Assembly (NCBI RefSeq): GCF_029946515.1
Contig: NZ_JARZHH010000015.1
Location: 1-64,000, forward strand
From: Polyangium sp. 6x1
Lineage (GTDB): Bacteria; Myxococcota_A; Polyangia; Polyangiales; Polyangiaceae
Direction of reading: 5' to 3'
Length of the DNA: 64,000 nucleotides
The position numbers were made by a program, and so were the translations under genes. Below, piece after piece: positions 37,894 to 47,729 of this stretch (positions are counted from its first letter, which is position 1; the number at the start of each line of letters is the position of its first letter). A model generated the notes under the pieces. That model was not told where the DNA came from and did not search any database. It worked only from the letters and a program-made list of their open reading frames with translations.

Positions 37894-40140
37894 GTGACGT
37901 TCGAGACACCTTCCACGCCCGAAGTCGCAGCTCGCCCCTCGTCCCTGCTCCCGGCCGCGGGCGACTCGGATCCGACGCAGTATCTGAACCGCGAGCTGTC
38001 GTGGCTCGAGTTCAACGCTCGCGTCCTCGCCGAGGCAGGATCGATGGAGGTTCCGCTCTTCGAACGGCTGAAGTTCCTCGGCATCTTCTTCTCGAACCTC
38101 GACGAGTTCTTCATGGTGCGCGTTGCGGGTTTGCAGGCCCAGACGCAGCGCACGATCACCGAGGTCCCGCCGGACGGCATGAAGCCGCAGGAGCAGCTCC
38201 TCGCGATCAGCGCGCGGGCGCACGCGCTCTTCGACAGCGCCTACCGGCTCTGGAACACGGAGATGCTGCCGGCGCTGCATCGGGTCGGCGTGCGGATCGT
38301 GCGTCCCGAGGAGCTCGACGCGGCCGAGCTCGCGGCGCTCGACGAGCGGTTTCGCACGGACATCTTCCCGATCCTCACGCCGCTGGCGATCGACCCGGGC
38401 CATCCGTTCCCGCACCTGCGCAACAAGAGCATCAACCTCGGCATCATGTTCAGCCGCGAGCACGAGGGCGAGGAGCCCGGCTTCGGCGTGATCCAGGTGC
38501 CGCCGATGCTGAGCCGCCTCATGCGCGTGCGCGTCGACGGCTGCGGCCGCGCGTTCGTCCTCCTGGAGGACGTGATCGCGCGCCATGTGAAAGAGTTCTT
38601 CCCGGTCTCGCGCCTCCGCGGGACGTACCCGTTCCGCGTGACGCGCAACTGGGACCTCGAGATCGACGAGGAGGAGGGCGAGGACCTCCTGGAGACGATC
38701 CAGGCCGAGCTCCGGCGTCGCGATCGCGGCAACGCCGTGCGCGTCGAGATCGGCGTCGGGGGGGGCGTGGGCGCGAGCGTGCAGCGCCTCTGCCGCGCGC
38801 TCGGCATCGATCCGAACCTCGACGTCTACCGCGTCTCGGGCCCGCTCAGCATCGCCGATCTCGTCTCCGTGGTGGGCGAGGAGGATCGGCGCGATCTGCG
38901 CGACGAGGTCTTCACCCCGCAGGTGCCGAGCGCGCTGCGCGACGTGGAGGATCCGTTCGCCGTGATCCGCGAGCGGGACGTGTTCCTGCACCATCCGTAC
39001 GACTCGTTCGATCCGGTGGTCGAGTTCGTCTCGCGCGCGGCCGACGATCCGAACGTGCTCGCGATCAAGCAGACGCTCTACCGCACCGGTGGCGACTCGC
39101 CGATCGTGAAGGCGCTCGCGCGGGCCGCGGAGAACGGCAAGCAGGTGACGGCGATCGTCGAGCTCAAGGCGCGCTTCGACGAGGCCTCGAACATCCAGTG
39201 GGCGCGGACGCTCGAGCAGAGCGGCGCGCAGGTGATCTACGGCCTGCTCGGGCTGAAGACGCACGTGAAGGCGCTGCTCGTGGTGCGGCGGGAGAAGGAC
39301 AAACTCCGGCGCTACGTGCACCTCTCGACGGGCAACTACAACCCGCACACGGCGCGGCTCTACACGGACGTCGGCCTTTTCACGGCGAACCGCGAGATCG
39401 GCGAGGACGTGACCTCGCTCTTCAACCTGCTCACGGGCTACAGCGCGCCGCCGAAGTGGAACCGGCTCGTGGTGGCGCCGCTCGGTCTGCACGAGGCGAT
39501 CCTCGGGCTCATCGCGCGCGAGACCGAGCACGCGCGCGCGGGCCGGAAGGCCGAGATCGTGGCGCAGATGAACGCGCTCGTGGACGTGGACGTGATCGAC
39601 GCGCTCTACGCCGCGAGCCAGCACGGCGTCGACATCCGGCTCTTCGTGCGCGGCATCTGCTGCCTCCGGCCCGGGATCCCGGGGCTCTCGGAGCGGATCC
39701 AGGTGCGCGCGCTCATCGATCGGTTCCTCGAGCACAAGCGCGTCTTCCGCTTCGCGAACGGCGGGACCGAGGAGTTTTACTTCTCCAGCGCGGACTGGAT
39801 GCCGCGGAACTTCCACCGCCGCGTGGAGCTGCTCGTGCCGCTGCTCGATCCGGCCGCGCGCGCCCGCGCCGAGGACATGCTCGCGACGCTCGCGGCCGAC
39901 ACGGCGAAGACGTGGGCCCTCACCGCGGACGGGAGTTACACGCGCGTCGTGACGCCCACGGGCGCGACGACGTTGCGCTCGCAGCAGCGGTTCATGGAGC
40001 TCGCGCGCGAGCGGCCCAAGCCGGCCGACGTGCTCGCGCGGAGCGGCCGGTTCCACATCTTCCAGGTGGGCCACGGCGAGGGCGGCGACGAGCTACGCCG
40101 CAAGAACGGCAAGAAGAAGAAGCACAATCCGCCGGCTTAG
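37894..40140 (+). CDS. ppk1: Polyphosphate kinase 1
   Basis: 748 residues. Polymerises the ATP gamma-phosphate into polyphosphate at the membrane. The N domain begins [19 protein letters not shown]; the [12 protein letters not shown] block, the phospho-acceptor His in [17 protein letters not shown] and the second PLD-type domain ([19 protein letters not shown]) are intact. A ~27-residue Pro/Ser extension precedes the fold, and the C-terminus is basic (KNGKKKKHN). Start is GTG at 37894. A terminator hairpin follows. Confidence 0.95.
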   Translation: MTFETPSTPEVAARPSSLLPAAGDSDPTQYLNRELSWLEFNARVLAEAGSMEVPLFERLKFLGIFFSNLDEFFMVRVAGLQAQTQRTITEVPPDGMKPQEQLLAISARAHALFDSAYRLWNTEMLPALHRVGVRIVRPEELDAAELAALDERFRTDIFPILTPLAIDPGHPFPHLRNKSINLGIMFSREHEGEEPGFGVIQVPPMLSRLMRVRVDGCGRAFVLLEDVIARHVKEFFPVSRLRGTYPFRVTRNWDLEIDEEEGEDLLETIQAELRRRDRGNAVRVEIGVGGGVGASVQRLCRALGIDPNLDVYRVSGPLSIADLVSVVGEEDRRDLRDEVFTPQVPSALRDVEDPFAVIRERDVFLHHPYDSFDPVVEFVSRAADDPNVLAIKQTLYRTGGDSPIVKALARAAENGKQVTAIVELKARFDEASNIQWARTLEQSGAQVIYGLLGLKTHVKALLVVRREKDKLRRYVHLSTGNYNPHTARLYTDVGLFTANREIGEDVTSLFNLLTGYSAPPKWNRLVVAPLGLHEAILGLIARETEHARAGRKAEIVAQMNALVDVDVIDALYAASQHGVDIRLFVRGICCLRPGIPGLSERIQVRALIDRFLEHKRVFRFANGGTEEFYFSSADWMPRNFHRRVELLVPLLDPAARARAEDMLATLAADTAKTWALTADGSYTRVVTPTGATTLRSQQRFMELARERPKPADVLARSGRFHIFQVGHGEGGDELRRKNGKKKKHNPPA

Positions 40141-40144
40141 TCCC

Positions 40145-40169
40145 GAGGGGGACGCCTCGCGTCCCCCTC
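40145..40169 (+). terminator. Hairpin after ppk1
   Basis: An 11-bp stem, GAGGGGGACGC with GCGTCCCCCTC, and a CTC loop, 4 nt past the ppk1 stop. It has no U-run afterwards, so it may act as a stabilising hairpin or a weak terminator. Confidence 0.6.
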
Positions 40170-40229
40170 TCGGCCAGGCATAGCCCGGCCGATTCACCCC
40201 CCCGAGGCTCGCTCGCTGCGCGATCGAGC

Positions 40230-40250
40230 AGAGCGCCTGTTCGGCGCTCT
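40230..40250 (-). terminator. Hairpin at the end of the HEAT-cyclophilin gene
   Basis: AGAGCGCC (40230-40237) and GGCGCTCT (40243-40250) with a 5-nt loop, 11 nt past the stop of the minus-strand gene at 40262. The same stem sequence forms the core of the stem at 26631, and a variant occurs at 28461. Confidence 0.55.
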
Positions 40251-40261
40251 ACGCCCCGTCG

Positions 40262-42604
40262 TCAAGGTTTCACGGAGACCTTGTGCACGAGGTCTCCGTC
40301 GACGAACGAGGCCCACGGCCCCGTCGCGCGGCCGATCCACGCGTACTGGCCGTCGAGGTGCGGGTGCCTCGCGTGCATCACGAAGATCTGGCTCGACCCC
40401 GTGTCACGGCCCGCGAGCGCGACGCCCACGGTGAGCGGATCGAACGCGATCGGCGAGGTCTCGCAGCGCAGCGGTGCCTTGCCCGGCGGTCCGCCGTAGC
40501 CGTCGCCGAAGGGCGCGCCGATCTGCGTGACGAAGCCGGGCACCACGCGGTGCACGACCTTGCCGTCGTAGTAGCCTGCGCGCGCGAGGTCCACGACCCG
40601 CGTGACGGCCACGGGCGCGACGTCGGCGTCGAGCACGAGGGAAGCTTCGCCGACGTCGGTCTCCAGCGTGAGGGTCACCTTGCCGGCCGCGCGAGCGTCG
40701 AGCTCGGGCGGCTTCGGCCCTCCGCCCGGCGGCGCCTGACAGGACGGCGTCTCCGGTTTGCCCGAGACGAGCCCGATCGCCTTCGCCGCGCGCTTGCGGA
40801 GCTCGGGCCACGACGAACGGCAGAGCTCTTCGAGCCGCGGTAGCGTCTCCTTCAAGCCGAGCGCGCCCGCAGCCTCGACCATCGAGCTTGCGTGCTCCGG
40901 ATCGTTCTCCACGTCGGCGCGACCGAGCGCCGCCGCGATGGCCTTCACGATCGCGGGCGAAGGCGGGCGCAGCGTCGTCTCCTCCGCGGCCTGCTCGTCC
41001 TCGCCCTTCTTTCGCTTGCCCTTCTTCTTGCGTTTTTCAGGCTCGGCCGCGAGGTTCGGCTTCTGCGCGATCACCCCCGCCGCCGTCGAGACGAGGCCCG
41101 GCTCCTGGGCCGTGAGCGCCGCTTCGAGGATCGGCAAGGCCTCTTCGGCGAGCTCTTCGTGCTTGGGGAGCAGCTCGATCGCGGCCTCGCGCGCCCGCAG
41201 ATCACCGCCCTTCGCGTGCGTGAGGAACACGGCGCGCCTCGACCCTTCGATCGGCGCGCGATCCAGCACCTTCACCATCGCCCGCGCGCCGATCGATCCC
41301 GGCTGCCCCGGCGCCTTCGCCCCCGCGTCCGCGCCGTCGCCCGTCGCGAGCGCGGCCGTGACGTCGCACCGCGTGAGGAGCGGATCCCGCACGTCGGCGC
41401 CCGCGAGCGCCGTCGCCGCGCTGCACCGGATCCAGGACAGGCGCCGCAGCACCGTGACCGGCGCCGAGGGCGGCGGCTCCATCGTGGCCAGATCCTTCAG
41501 CCACTTCTTCGCCTTGTTCGTCGGTTCGAGCGCGTCGAGCGTGGCGAGCAGCACGCCGATCTCCTCGCCGAGCGCGGTGAGCGCGACGGCGCCGCCCGGC
41601 GGGACGAGCGCGGGCAACGTGGACACGAGCATGGTTTGTCCCGCAGGACCGAGCCGACGGAGCGCGCGCGCGGCCTCCGCGCGTTCGGCCGCCGAGAAGA
41701 GCGTCGCCCCGGCGAGCACGCGTCCGAGATCCGCCGCGGCCTCCGGGCCTGCACGACCGAGCGCGCGGACGGCGAAGATCCTGTACGGACCGGGCTCCGC
41801 GAGGCGCGCGCCGGCGACCTCGCGCAGGCGCGCCGTCACCGTGTTCGGCACGTTCTCGAGCCTGCCGATGGGGAAGAGCCCCTCGGGCGCGGGCGGCGAC
41901 GAAGCGCTGCCTGCCGCCAGGTTGAGCAGCGCCGCGAGCGTCTCCTCGCGGAGCCGCATCTTCACCGCGGCGAGATCCCCCAGCGCGAACGCCGCCGCCG
42001 AGGCTTGCGCCTCCGTGCCCGAGAGCCACGCGACGAGCGTCGGCTCGCTCTGCTCCGCCCCGCAGCGACCCACGGCCCGCGCGATCGCCACGCGCGGATC
42101 GAGCTCCGCGCTCGATCGACCATCGACGGGTGGAGCCCCCTTCGCAGGGACGCCCTCCTTCGCGTCGACGAGCGACAGCGATCGCGCCACGAGCGCCGTG
42201 ACCGTCGCCTTGTCGCCCGACGCGCACGACGAACCGAGCCCGTACGCCGCCCACGTGACGACCTCCGGATCCTCGTCGGCGAGCGCGCGCAAGAGCCCCG
42301 GCTGCGCGCCTTCGCCGCCGATCCGCGCGAGCGCGCGGGCCGCGGCGCGTCGCACCGAGACGTCGCGGTTCTGCTGATCGGAGCTCGTGATCTCCGCGGC
42401 CGAGCGCCGATGCTCCGCGGCGAGCAGCGCCTCCTGCCGCTGCTTCGCCTCGTCCACGACGACGACCGCCGCGTCGCTCCCCGCGTCGGGTCCTGCGTCC
42501 TTCGTGCTCGGCGCCGTGGGCCCTCCTCGGTTGCACGCGCCGAGCGCGGCGACGACGCCGATCACGAGGCCCCTCGCCCCTCGCCTCGTTCCCACGCACT
42601 TCAT
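40262..42604 (-). CDS. Lipoprotein with HEAT repeats fused to a cyclophilin-type PPIase
   Basis: 780 residues. Signal with lipobox AALGAC at ~25, a short acidic linker, about 540 residues of HEAT-like helices (RRAAARALARIGGEGAQPGLL, AAFALGDLAAVK) with a Lys-rich loop, then from ~620 a cyclophilin domain (VTRVVDLARAGYYDGKVVHRVVPGFVTQIG, SQIFVMHARHPHLDG). The domain should isomerise prolyl bonds in the periplasm; the HEAT part probably binds clients. ATG 42604 overlaps the stop of the DUF218 gene (ATGA). Convergent with ppk1. Confidence 0.88.
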   Translation of the reverse strand: MKCVGTRRGARGLVIGVVAALGACNRGGPTAPSTKDAGPDAGSDAAVVVVDEAKQRQEALLAAEHRRSAAEITSSDQQNRDVSVRRAAARALARIGGEGAQPGLLRALADEDPEVVTWAAYGLGSSCASGDKATVTALVARSLSLVDAKEGVPAKGAPPVDGRSSAELDPRVAIARAVGRCGAEQSEPTLVAWLSGTEAQASAAAFALGDLAAVKMRLREETLAALLNLAAGSASSPPAPEGLFPIGRLENVPNTVTARLREVAGARLAEPGPYRIFAVRALGRAGPEAAADLGRVLAGATLFSAAERAEAARALRRLGPAGQTMLVSTLPALVPPGGAVALTALGEEIGVLLATLDALEPTNKAKKWLKDLATMEPPPSAPVTVLRRLSWIRCSAATALAGADVRDPLLTRCDVTAALATGDGADAGAKAPGQPGSIGARAMVKVLDRAPIEGSRRAVFLTHAKGGDLRAREAAIELLPKHEELAEEALPILEAALTAQEPGLVSTAAGVIAQKPNLAAEPEKRKKKGKRKKGEDEQAAEETTLRPPSPAIVKAIAAALGRADVENDPEHASSMVEAAGALGLKETLPRLEELCRSSWPELRKRAAKAIGLVSGKPETPSCQAPPGGGPKPPELDARAAGKVTLTLETDVGEASLVLDADVAPVAVTRVVDLARAGYYDGKVVHRVVPGFVTQIGAPFGDGYGGPPGKAPLRCETSPIAFDPLTVGVALAGRDTGSSQIFVMHARHPHLDGQYAWIGRATGPWASFVDGDLVHKVSVKP

Positions 42605-43164
42605 CGAGCATTCTCCTCGGCGCTCTGCGCGCCGGACACACGGGGGGCGGGCCTCGGCACGGCGCGAACGAGCGCGTGCGCGCGCCCGAGCGCGCGTCGA
42701 TCGAGCCACGCACAGACGAGCTCGTGCCCGCGTCGATACGCGCGCCGGACGGCCCCAGCGCGCACGCCCTCGGACGGCAGCGGCCACGCGTCGACGCCCA
42801 CGCAGCGAAAGTTCTGGATCGCGCGCTCCACGTGCCAGGCGCACGTCACCACGAGCACCCGCCGCGCTCCTCTCCGGCGCAGGATCTCGGCCGAAAATGC
42901 CGCATTTTCATGCGTCGTCAGCGACCAGAGCTCGCTCGTCACGGCCTCGTCCGGCACCCCCGCACGGACCAGCTCGCGGCGCAAGGCTTCCGCTTCGATC
43001 TGCGCGCCCCAGCGACGCCCGCCGCTCGTCACGATGTGGGGCGCGACACCCGCGAGATACGCGTCAGCAGCCTTCTTGGCGCGGCGCAACGCCGCAGTCG
43101 TGAGCCGACCCGACGGCAGCACGCGGCATCCAAGGACCACGATGGCATCTGCGCGCTCCGGCAT
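42601..43164 (-). CDS. DUF218 (YdcF/SanA-like) protein
   Basis: 187 residues. ADAIVVLGCRVLPSGRLTTAALRRAKKAADAYL, TSGGRRWGAQIEAEALRRELV and TTHENAAFSAEIL are the three blocks of DUF218, a nucleotide-like Rossmann fold linked to envelope or antibiotic-barrier functions in enterobacteria (SanA). No membrane helix is present, so this is a soluble member. The ATG at 43164 faces the MBL gene. First gene of a two-gene unit with the HEAT-cyclophilin lipoprotein. Confidence 0.88.
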   Translation of the reverse strand: MPERADAIVVLGCRVLPSGRLTTAALRRAKKAADAYLAGVAPHIVTSGGRRWGAQIEAEALRRELVRAGVPDEAVTSELWSLTTHENAAFSAEILRRRGARRVLVVTCAWHVERAIQNFRCVGVDAWPLPSEGVRAGAVRRAYRRGHELVCAWLDRRALGRAHALVRAVPRPAPRVSGAQSAEENAR

Positions 43165-43226
43165 CGGGCCGACGATAGCCGAAGCGACGCCGCTCGCCAG
43201 AAAGTCACGTAAGGGCCACCTCTCGC

Positions 43227-43256
43227 TTGACGTTGCGCCCGGAAGGCATTTATCAC
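43227..43256 (+). promoter_or_regulatory. Possible sigma-70-type promoter of the MBL hydrolase gene
   Basis: TTGACG at 43227-43232 and TATCAC at 43251-43256 with an 18-nt spacer, about 40 nt before the ATG. The -35 matches 5 of 6 and the -10 four of six bases of the standard consensus. A single element in a GC-rich genome, so moderate confidence only. Confidence 0.4.
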
Positions 43257-43297
43257 GGGGAATCGGACCAAGGGCGGGGGCCGGAAGGGCGATCAGG

Positions 43298-44131
43298 ATG
43301 CGACTCAAGATGTGGGGTGTCCGCGGAAGCATCCCCACGCCCGGACCCGACACGGTCGAGTTCGGCGGCAACACGAGCTGCTACGAAGTGCGGGCCGGCG
43401 AGACGCTGATCATCCTGGACGGGGGCACGGGTCTGCGCCTCCTCGGGCAGAGCCTTCTCCGGGAGATGCCGATCGAGGCGTGGATGTTCTTCAGCCACGT
43501 CCACTGGGATCACATCCAGGGCTTCCCGTTCTTCACCCCTGCCTTCGTCCGCAAAAACACGATCCACCTCTTCGGCGGTCTCAACGTCTCGCGCACGCTC
43601 GAGGAGACGCTCGCGGGCCAGATGGACTACCCGAGCTTCCCCGTCCACCTCTCGGAGATGGGCGCGAACATGACCTTCCGCGACCTCTACGAGGGCGAGG
43701 TCGTGACGATCGGGCGCAAGCAAGACGTGCGCGTCTCGAACGCGCGCGGCAACCACCCGAACGGCGTCTACGCGTACCGCATCGACCACGAGGGCAAGTC
43801 GCTCGTCTACGTCACGGACTCGGAGCACTACGCGATCGTGGATCCGAAGCTGCGCAAGCTCGCGCAGGGCGCAGACGTGCTCATCTTCGACGCGATGTAC
43901 ACGCCCGAGGAATACGCAGGCGAGGTCGGCGGCGGCCCAAAGACGGGCTGGGGTCACGCGACGTTCGTCGCAGGCTGCGAGCTCGCGCATGCCGCAGGCG
44001 TCAAGCAGCTCATCCTGCACCACCACGATCCGAGCCAGACGGACGCGATGGTCCGCGAGAAAGAGCGCCGCGCACGGGAGCTCTTCCCAAACACGATCGC
44101 AGCGAAGGAAGGGATGGTCATCGAGATCTGA
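43298..44131 (+). CDS. MBL-fold metallohydrolase (PhnP / RNase Z-like family)
   Basis: 277 residues. The N-terminus MWGVRGSIPTPGPDTVEFGGNTSCYEV is the entry signature of the phosphodiesterase-type MBL group (COG1235/1234). Metal motif FSHVHWDHIQGF (HxHxDH), VTDSEH and GHATFVAGC/LHHHDP give the other ligands. Acts on phosphodiester bonds in relatives such as PhnP; the substrate here is not known. RBS-like GGAAGG precedes ATG 43298. The stop is 63 nt from repeat copy B. Confidence 0.9.
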   Translation: MRLKMWGVRGSIPTPGPDTVEFGGNTSCYEVRAGETLIILDGGTGLRLLGQSLLREMPIEAWMFFSHVHWDHIQGFPFFTPAFVRKNTIHLFGGLNVSRTLEETLAGQMDYPSFPVHLSEMGANMTFRDLYEGEVVTIGRKQDVRVSNARGNHPNGVYAYRIDHEGKSLVYVTDSEHYAIVDPKLRKLAQGADVLIFDAMYTPEEYAGEVGGGPKTGWGHATFVAGCELAHAAGVKQLILHHHDPSQTDAMVREKERRARELFPNTIAAKEGMVIEI

Positions 44132-44194
44132 GGGACCGCGCGAGCGGTTTTCCCTTGGACGTCGAACGATCTCCGTCGCTCCGTCTGAGCATGG

Positions 44195-44601
44195 GTCTCA
44201 TCGCAGGCCGCTGCGCCGGGGCGCTGCCCCGGGCCCCGCGGGGGCTGTTCGCCCCTCGACCCGAACCAGGGCCAGCCCTGGACCTCTGGGCATCGACTGC
44301 GCTTCGCGCAGTCGATGCGGGGAAATCTTTTAAGCTGTCCGCCCCCTCTTTGCAGGGCCAGCCCTGGACCTTTTGTGAAAGAACTGCGCTACGCGCAGTT
44401 CTTCCAACAGGCCGTTGGTACCGCGCCGCCAGCGGAACCGTCAGCGCTGCTGTCTTGGTTGGCAGGATCGGTTGCGATCTTGACCTGGCCCGTTCGATGA
44501 ACTGCGCATCGCGCAGTTCATCGACCACGAGTCCAGCGCTTGCGCTGGTCCAGGTCCAGGAGCGGACAGCTCCTGGTGGGGCCTGGGGCGAAGCCCCAGC
44601 G
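44195..44601 (-). repeat. Structured intergenic repeat, copy B (inverted relative to copy A)
   Basis: This 407-bp stretch is the reverse complement of 3657-4065 over its whole length, with substitutions concentrated in loops and spacers. Its hairpins: 44290-44318 (13-bp stem), 44379-44403 (11-bp stem), 44495-44523 (near-perfect palindrome) and 44556-44576 (7-bp stem) correspond one-to-one to those of copy A. In the 7-bp stem, two base pairs differ from copy A and both differences are compensated. Lies between convergent genes, 8 nt from the sigma-factor stop. Confidence 0.9.
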
Positions 44602-44609
44602 AGACGCCC

Positions 44610-45419
44610 TCAGTGGAGCAGCTCCGTCAGCCGTGCGCGGACGCGCTTCTTTGCGCGCTCCTCGATCTGCCGCACGCGCTCCTTGCTCACGCCGAAATCG
44701 GCGCCGAGCTCTTCGAGCGTCGCTGGATCCTCGCTGAGCCAGCGGGCGTTCGCGATCTTCTGCTCCCGCGGCGACAGCTCTGTGACGATCTGCCGCAGCG
44801 CTGTGGCGACCTGCCGCTGCGCCTCGTCCTCGCAGGCTTGATCCTCGGGCGAGGGGAGTGGCGAGGCGAGCCTGTCGAGGGGTGCGTCGCCCTCGGGGTT
44901 CTTCTTGTCGAGGCTCACGTCTCGCGCCATCAGCAGCGGCAGGAGTGCCACCACGCGCTCGCGAGGCAGGCCGCTCTGTGCGGCGAGGATGTCCGGGTCC
45001 CGCTCGTGCGTGCGGCGGTAGATGCGCAAGACGCGCCGCTCGCTCTTTGACGAGCCGAGCCGCACGATCCGGTAGCCGCGCGCCACGTGCTCGCGGATCT
45101 CGGCGCGGATCCAGTAGGCGGCGTACGTCACGAGCCGGCAGCCGCGCGACGGGTCGAAGCGCTCGGCCGCCTTCAGCAGGCCGATGTTGCCCTCCTGGAC
45201 GAGGTCCTCGATCGGGATGCCCCAGCGCCGGTACTCGAGGGCGATGGTCATCACGAAGGGCAGGCACGCCTCCACGATGCGGCGACCGGCGTTGCGGTCG
45301 CCGTTCCGGAAACGCTCCGCGAGGTCGCGCTCTGATTCGGGCGTCAAGGGCTCGCGCTTGTCGAGCTCGCGGTGGCGCGGAGCGTGGGCGAAGACGGCGG
45401 GACTTCGGCTCTCGGCCAT
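44610..45419 (-). CDS. RpoH-like alternative sigma factor
   Basis: 269 residues, a group 3 sigma-70. Region 2 is complete: FVMTIALEYRRWGIPIEDLVQEGNIGLLKAAERFDPSRG and LVTYAAYWIRAEIREHV. The following segment RIVRLGSSKSERRVLRIYRRTH resembles the RpoH box. Region 4 has LSPREQKIANARWL and LEELGADFGVSKERVRQIEERA. Recognises heat-shock-type or related promoters; regulon unknown. ATG 45419 has GAGGAG upstream. It ends beside repeat copy B. Confidence 0.9.
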   Translation of the reverse strand: MAESRSPAVFAHAPRHRELDKREPLTPESERDLAERFRNGDRNAGRRIVEACLPFVMTIALEYRRWGIPIEDLVQEGNIGLLKAAERFDPSRGCRLVTYAAYWIRAEIREHVARGYRIVRLGSSKSERRVLRIYRRTHERDPDILAAQSGLPRERVVALLPLLMARDVSLDKKNPEGDAPLDRLASPLPSPEDQACEDEAQRQVATALRQIVTELSPREQKIANARWLSEDPATLEELGADFGVSKERVRQIEERAKKRVRARLTELLH

Positions 45420-45654
45420 GGGGACTCCTCGCGCCCCGGGGCGTTCCTGCCGCCTTGTGCGGCGGCGGGATGGGAAAGGCGCGCGGCACGCCAATGCAGG
45501 GCCGATGCCGCGCACGAATCAGGCTCTTTCCTGCAGGAGACGATCTCGTTTCGCGCAAACGTCACGGGCCGCCTCAGGGGCGCGAAACGGTTGCGTGAAT
45601 CCGCGGACGGCGCCCTCGGGTCCCGTGGCTCACGCGCTCTCCTCGTTCTTCGAG

Positions 45655-47604
45655 ATGTTCGCACGCCACTTTCACCCCCGCGCCCTGGGCGTGGTACATC
45701 CCTCTCCAGGCACACACGTGGGCAGGCGTCTCGCAACCAGAGGGTGGTACTTCGCAGCCGCCGCCGCCATCCTCGCGCTCTCGACGCAGCGGCCGGCCGA
45801 GCCTCCGAAGCATGCAGCGCGCGGGATCGCGCTCTGGTCTTTGCGCACGCTCGACGTCACGGACGAAGAGGACCTCGGCGCCGAGTGTGGCGCTCCTTCG
45901 GACGGCGGCCTCGTCCTTCCGACGGGCGCGCCTGCGGCGCTCTCCTGCGAGGCCGCGCGTAGCATCGTCGCGCAGGTCCGCACGAACCTCGCGGCGCCGG
46001 TCACCGACATCGAAGCCGCAAAGTTTGCCGATGGGGTCGTCGACTGGCTCGACCCGCACGGGCTCTGGTCCGTCGCGCCCGACGCGCCCGTCGCGCCGGT
46101 CGTGCGCCGCGAAGGCGAGCGGCTCCTGCGAGAGCTCGAAGCCGCGCCGAACGGCGGCCCTTGCGCCGCGGCGGACGTTGTCGGCGCCTCGCTCGTCACC
46201 TGGATGAAGACGCTGCGCGCGTCCTTCGACGAGGGCTTGCGCGAAGCACGTCCCGAGGGCCGCGCTCGCTCGCCCGCCGAGGTCTGGCGCACGGTGACCG
46301 CCTCGCCCTTCGAGGACAGTCCCATCAGGCGGAGTGGCCGCGAGCTCGCGCGTGAGCTCGGGCGCGAAGTCTTTGCTGCGCGGGCCGCGTACGGGCCGGC
46401 GCTCGATCCGTACGTCAGGGCGGCGGGCCAGCGGCTCTTCCCCGACCTCACGGCCGAGGCCTGGGGTCGCGTCGTCCTTGCGGCGGCGGTGCGTGCGTAC
46501 GTGCCCCAGTTCGACGCGCATGGCTCGTGGGCGCCACTCGACGAGGAGATCTGGCTCTACGACCTCGACCTCGAGGCGAGCCCGCCGCTCCGCCTCTGGT
46601 CGGAGATGACGCGCACGGGGCTCGGCATCCGCATCGATCAGGGCGCGCTTGCGCCGCTCCTCAACGGCGACGTCGTCCTCTCCGTGCGGGGAGTGCCGCT
46701 CGCGGGTATGAGCGTGGAGCAGGTCTCTCAGAGCGCCCTCCTCGAAGGCGCGCCGCATGGGCCGCCGGCGTCCGTGACGATCCTCCGGCCGCACGTCGCG
46801 CAGCCGATGGAGCTCGTCGTCGCGCCCGCGCCTCCGCGTGAGGGCGCAGCGCCTCCGGCCGAGCCCCCGGAGCTGCCTTTCGACGCCGTCCGGTATGCCG
46901 ACGGCCGCGTCGCCATCGTGACCATGCCGGACGTCCCCGACGATCTCGGCGATCGAATCGGCGCGGCGCTCGCGCGGGTCCGGGAGACGCACGACAATCG
47001 CGGCGTGCTGCTCGACCTGCGCGCCAACGGCGGCGGGTCGACGGACGGCGCCATCGCGGCGCTCGGCCATTTCCTCCCTGGGGCGGCGCTCTTTCCGATG
47101 CGCCGGCGTGATGGCGGCGTCGAGGTCGAGCGCGCGCCCGACGTGCCTGTGGAGGAGTCGTATTCGGGGCCGCTCGCGGTGCTCGTGGATGGCGACACCG
47201 CGAGCGCTGCGGAGATGATCGCGGGGGCGATCGCCAGTTATCGACGTGGCGTGGTCATTGGAGACCGTACTTATGGGAAAGGGTGCGCCCAGGAATACCT
47301 CGATGACGATGCGCGGGCGGGCGTCCTTCGTTTGACGACATTGCTATTTTCTTTACCGGATGGCTCGCCGGTCCAGAAAGTCGGCTTATCGCCGCAGATC
47401 ACGCTCTCGCTCCCGGCGGCGACAGAGCGGGAGGCGCGGCTTTCGCGGGCGCTCGAGCCCTGGCGTGGCCCCGACGTGCGGGATCCTGCGCTCGTGCGCG
47501 AGGTGCCGTGGGCGCTGCATGGCGGGCGTGTCGGTCCTTGCCGGGACGAGATGGTCTGCCGCGCGCTCCGGGCGCTCGGGACATCCGTGGCCGCCGCGCG
47601 CTGA
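45655..47604 (+). CDS. S41-family (CtpA-like) tail-specific protease
   Basis: 649 residues. One hydrophobic segment near the N-terminus (GWYFAAAAAILALS) anchors or exports it. A PDZ-like module lies near 320-400 (GIRIDQGALAPLLNGDVVLSVRGVPLAG). The S41 core has LLDLRANGGGS, LVDGDTASAAEMIAGA (nucleophile Ser) and GDRTYGKGCAQE (general-base Lys). The long middle part has no family I know. Degrades periplasmic proteins from their C-terminus by analogy. ATG 45655 is one of several in-frame starts, so the N-terminus is uncertain. Confidence 0.87.
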   Translation: MFARHFHPRALGVVHPSPGTHVGRRLATRGWYFAAAAAILALSTQRPAEPPKHAARGIALWSLRTLDVTDEEDLGAECGAPSDGGLVLPTGAPAALSCEAARSIVAQVRTNLAAPVTDIEAAKFADGVVDWLDPHGLWSVAPDAPVAPVVRREGERLLRELEAAPNGGPCAAADVVGASLVTWMKTLRASFDEGLREARPEGRARSPAEVWRTVTASPFEDSPIRRSGRELARELGREVFAARAAYGPALDPYVRAAGQRLFPDLTAEAWGRVVLAAAVRAYVPQFDAHGSWAPLDEEIWLYDLDLEASPPLRLWSEMTRTGLGIRIDQGALAPLLNGDVVLSVRGVPLAGMSVEQVSQSALLEGAPHGPPASVTILRPHVAQPMELVVAPAPPREGAAPPAEPPELPFDAVRYADGRVAIVTMPDVPDDLGDRIGAALARVRETHDNRGVLLDLRANGGGSTDGAIAALGHFLPGAALFPMRRRDGGVEVERAPDVPVEESYSGPLAVLVDGDTASAAEMIAGAIASYRRGVVIGDRTYGKGCAQEYLDDDARAGVLRLTTLLFSLPDGSPVQKVGLSPQITLSLPAATEREARLSRALEPWRGPDVRDPALVREVPWALHGGRVGPCRDEMVCRALRALGTSVAAAR

Positions 47605-47690
47605 TCGTTTTGGCGCAGGCTGGGCCAGCGCCGCGACACCGCGACCGGCCTTTGCATTCACGGTGGGCCTGAAAAGAACGTGATACGCTG

Positions 47691-47706
47691 TGGCATTACG
47701 CTTGCT
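47691..47706 (+). promoter_or_regulatory. Candidate sigma-54 promoter of the Kazal-like lipoprotein gene
   Basis: TGGCATTACGCTTGCT matches the -24/-12 consensus TGGCACRNNNNTTGCW at all but two positions, with the invariant GG and GC correctly spaced. Transcription would start near 47717, just before the GGAGG at 47720, leaving a minimal leader. The window also encodes a sigma-54 activator (11068-13008). Confidence 0.6.
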
Positions 47707-47729
47707 GAAGGGCGTGTCTGGAGGCCGTG

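Noticed and set aside
36811-40074. Long minus-strand frame continuing upstream of panC across ppk1
   Set aside because: Only the part from ATG 37773 matches a family; the rest is the reverse shadow of ppk1.
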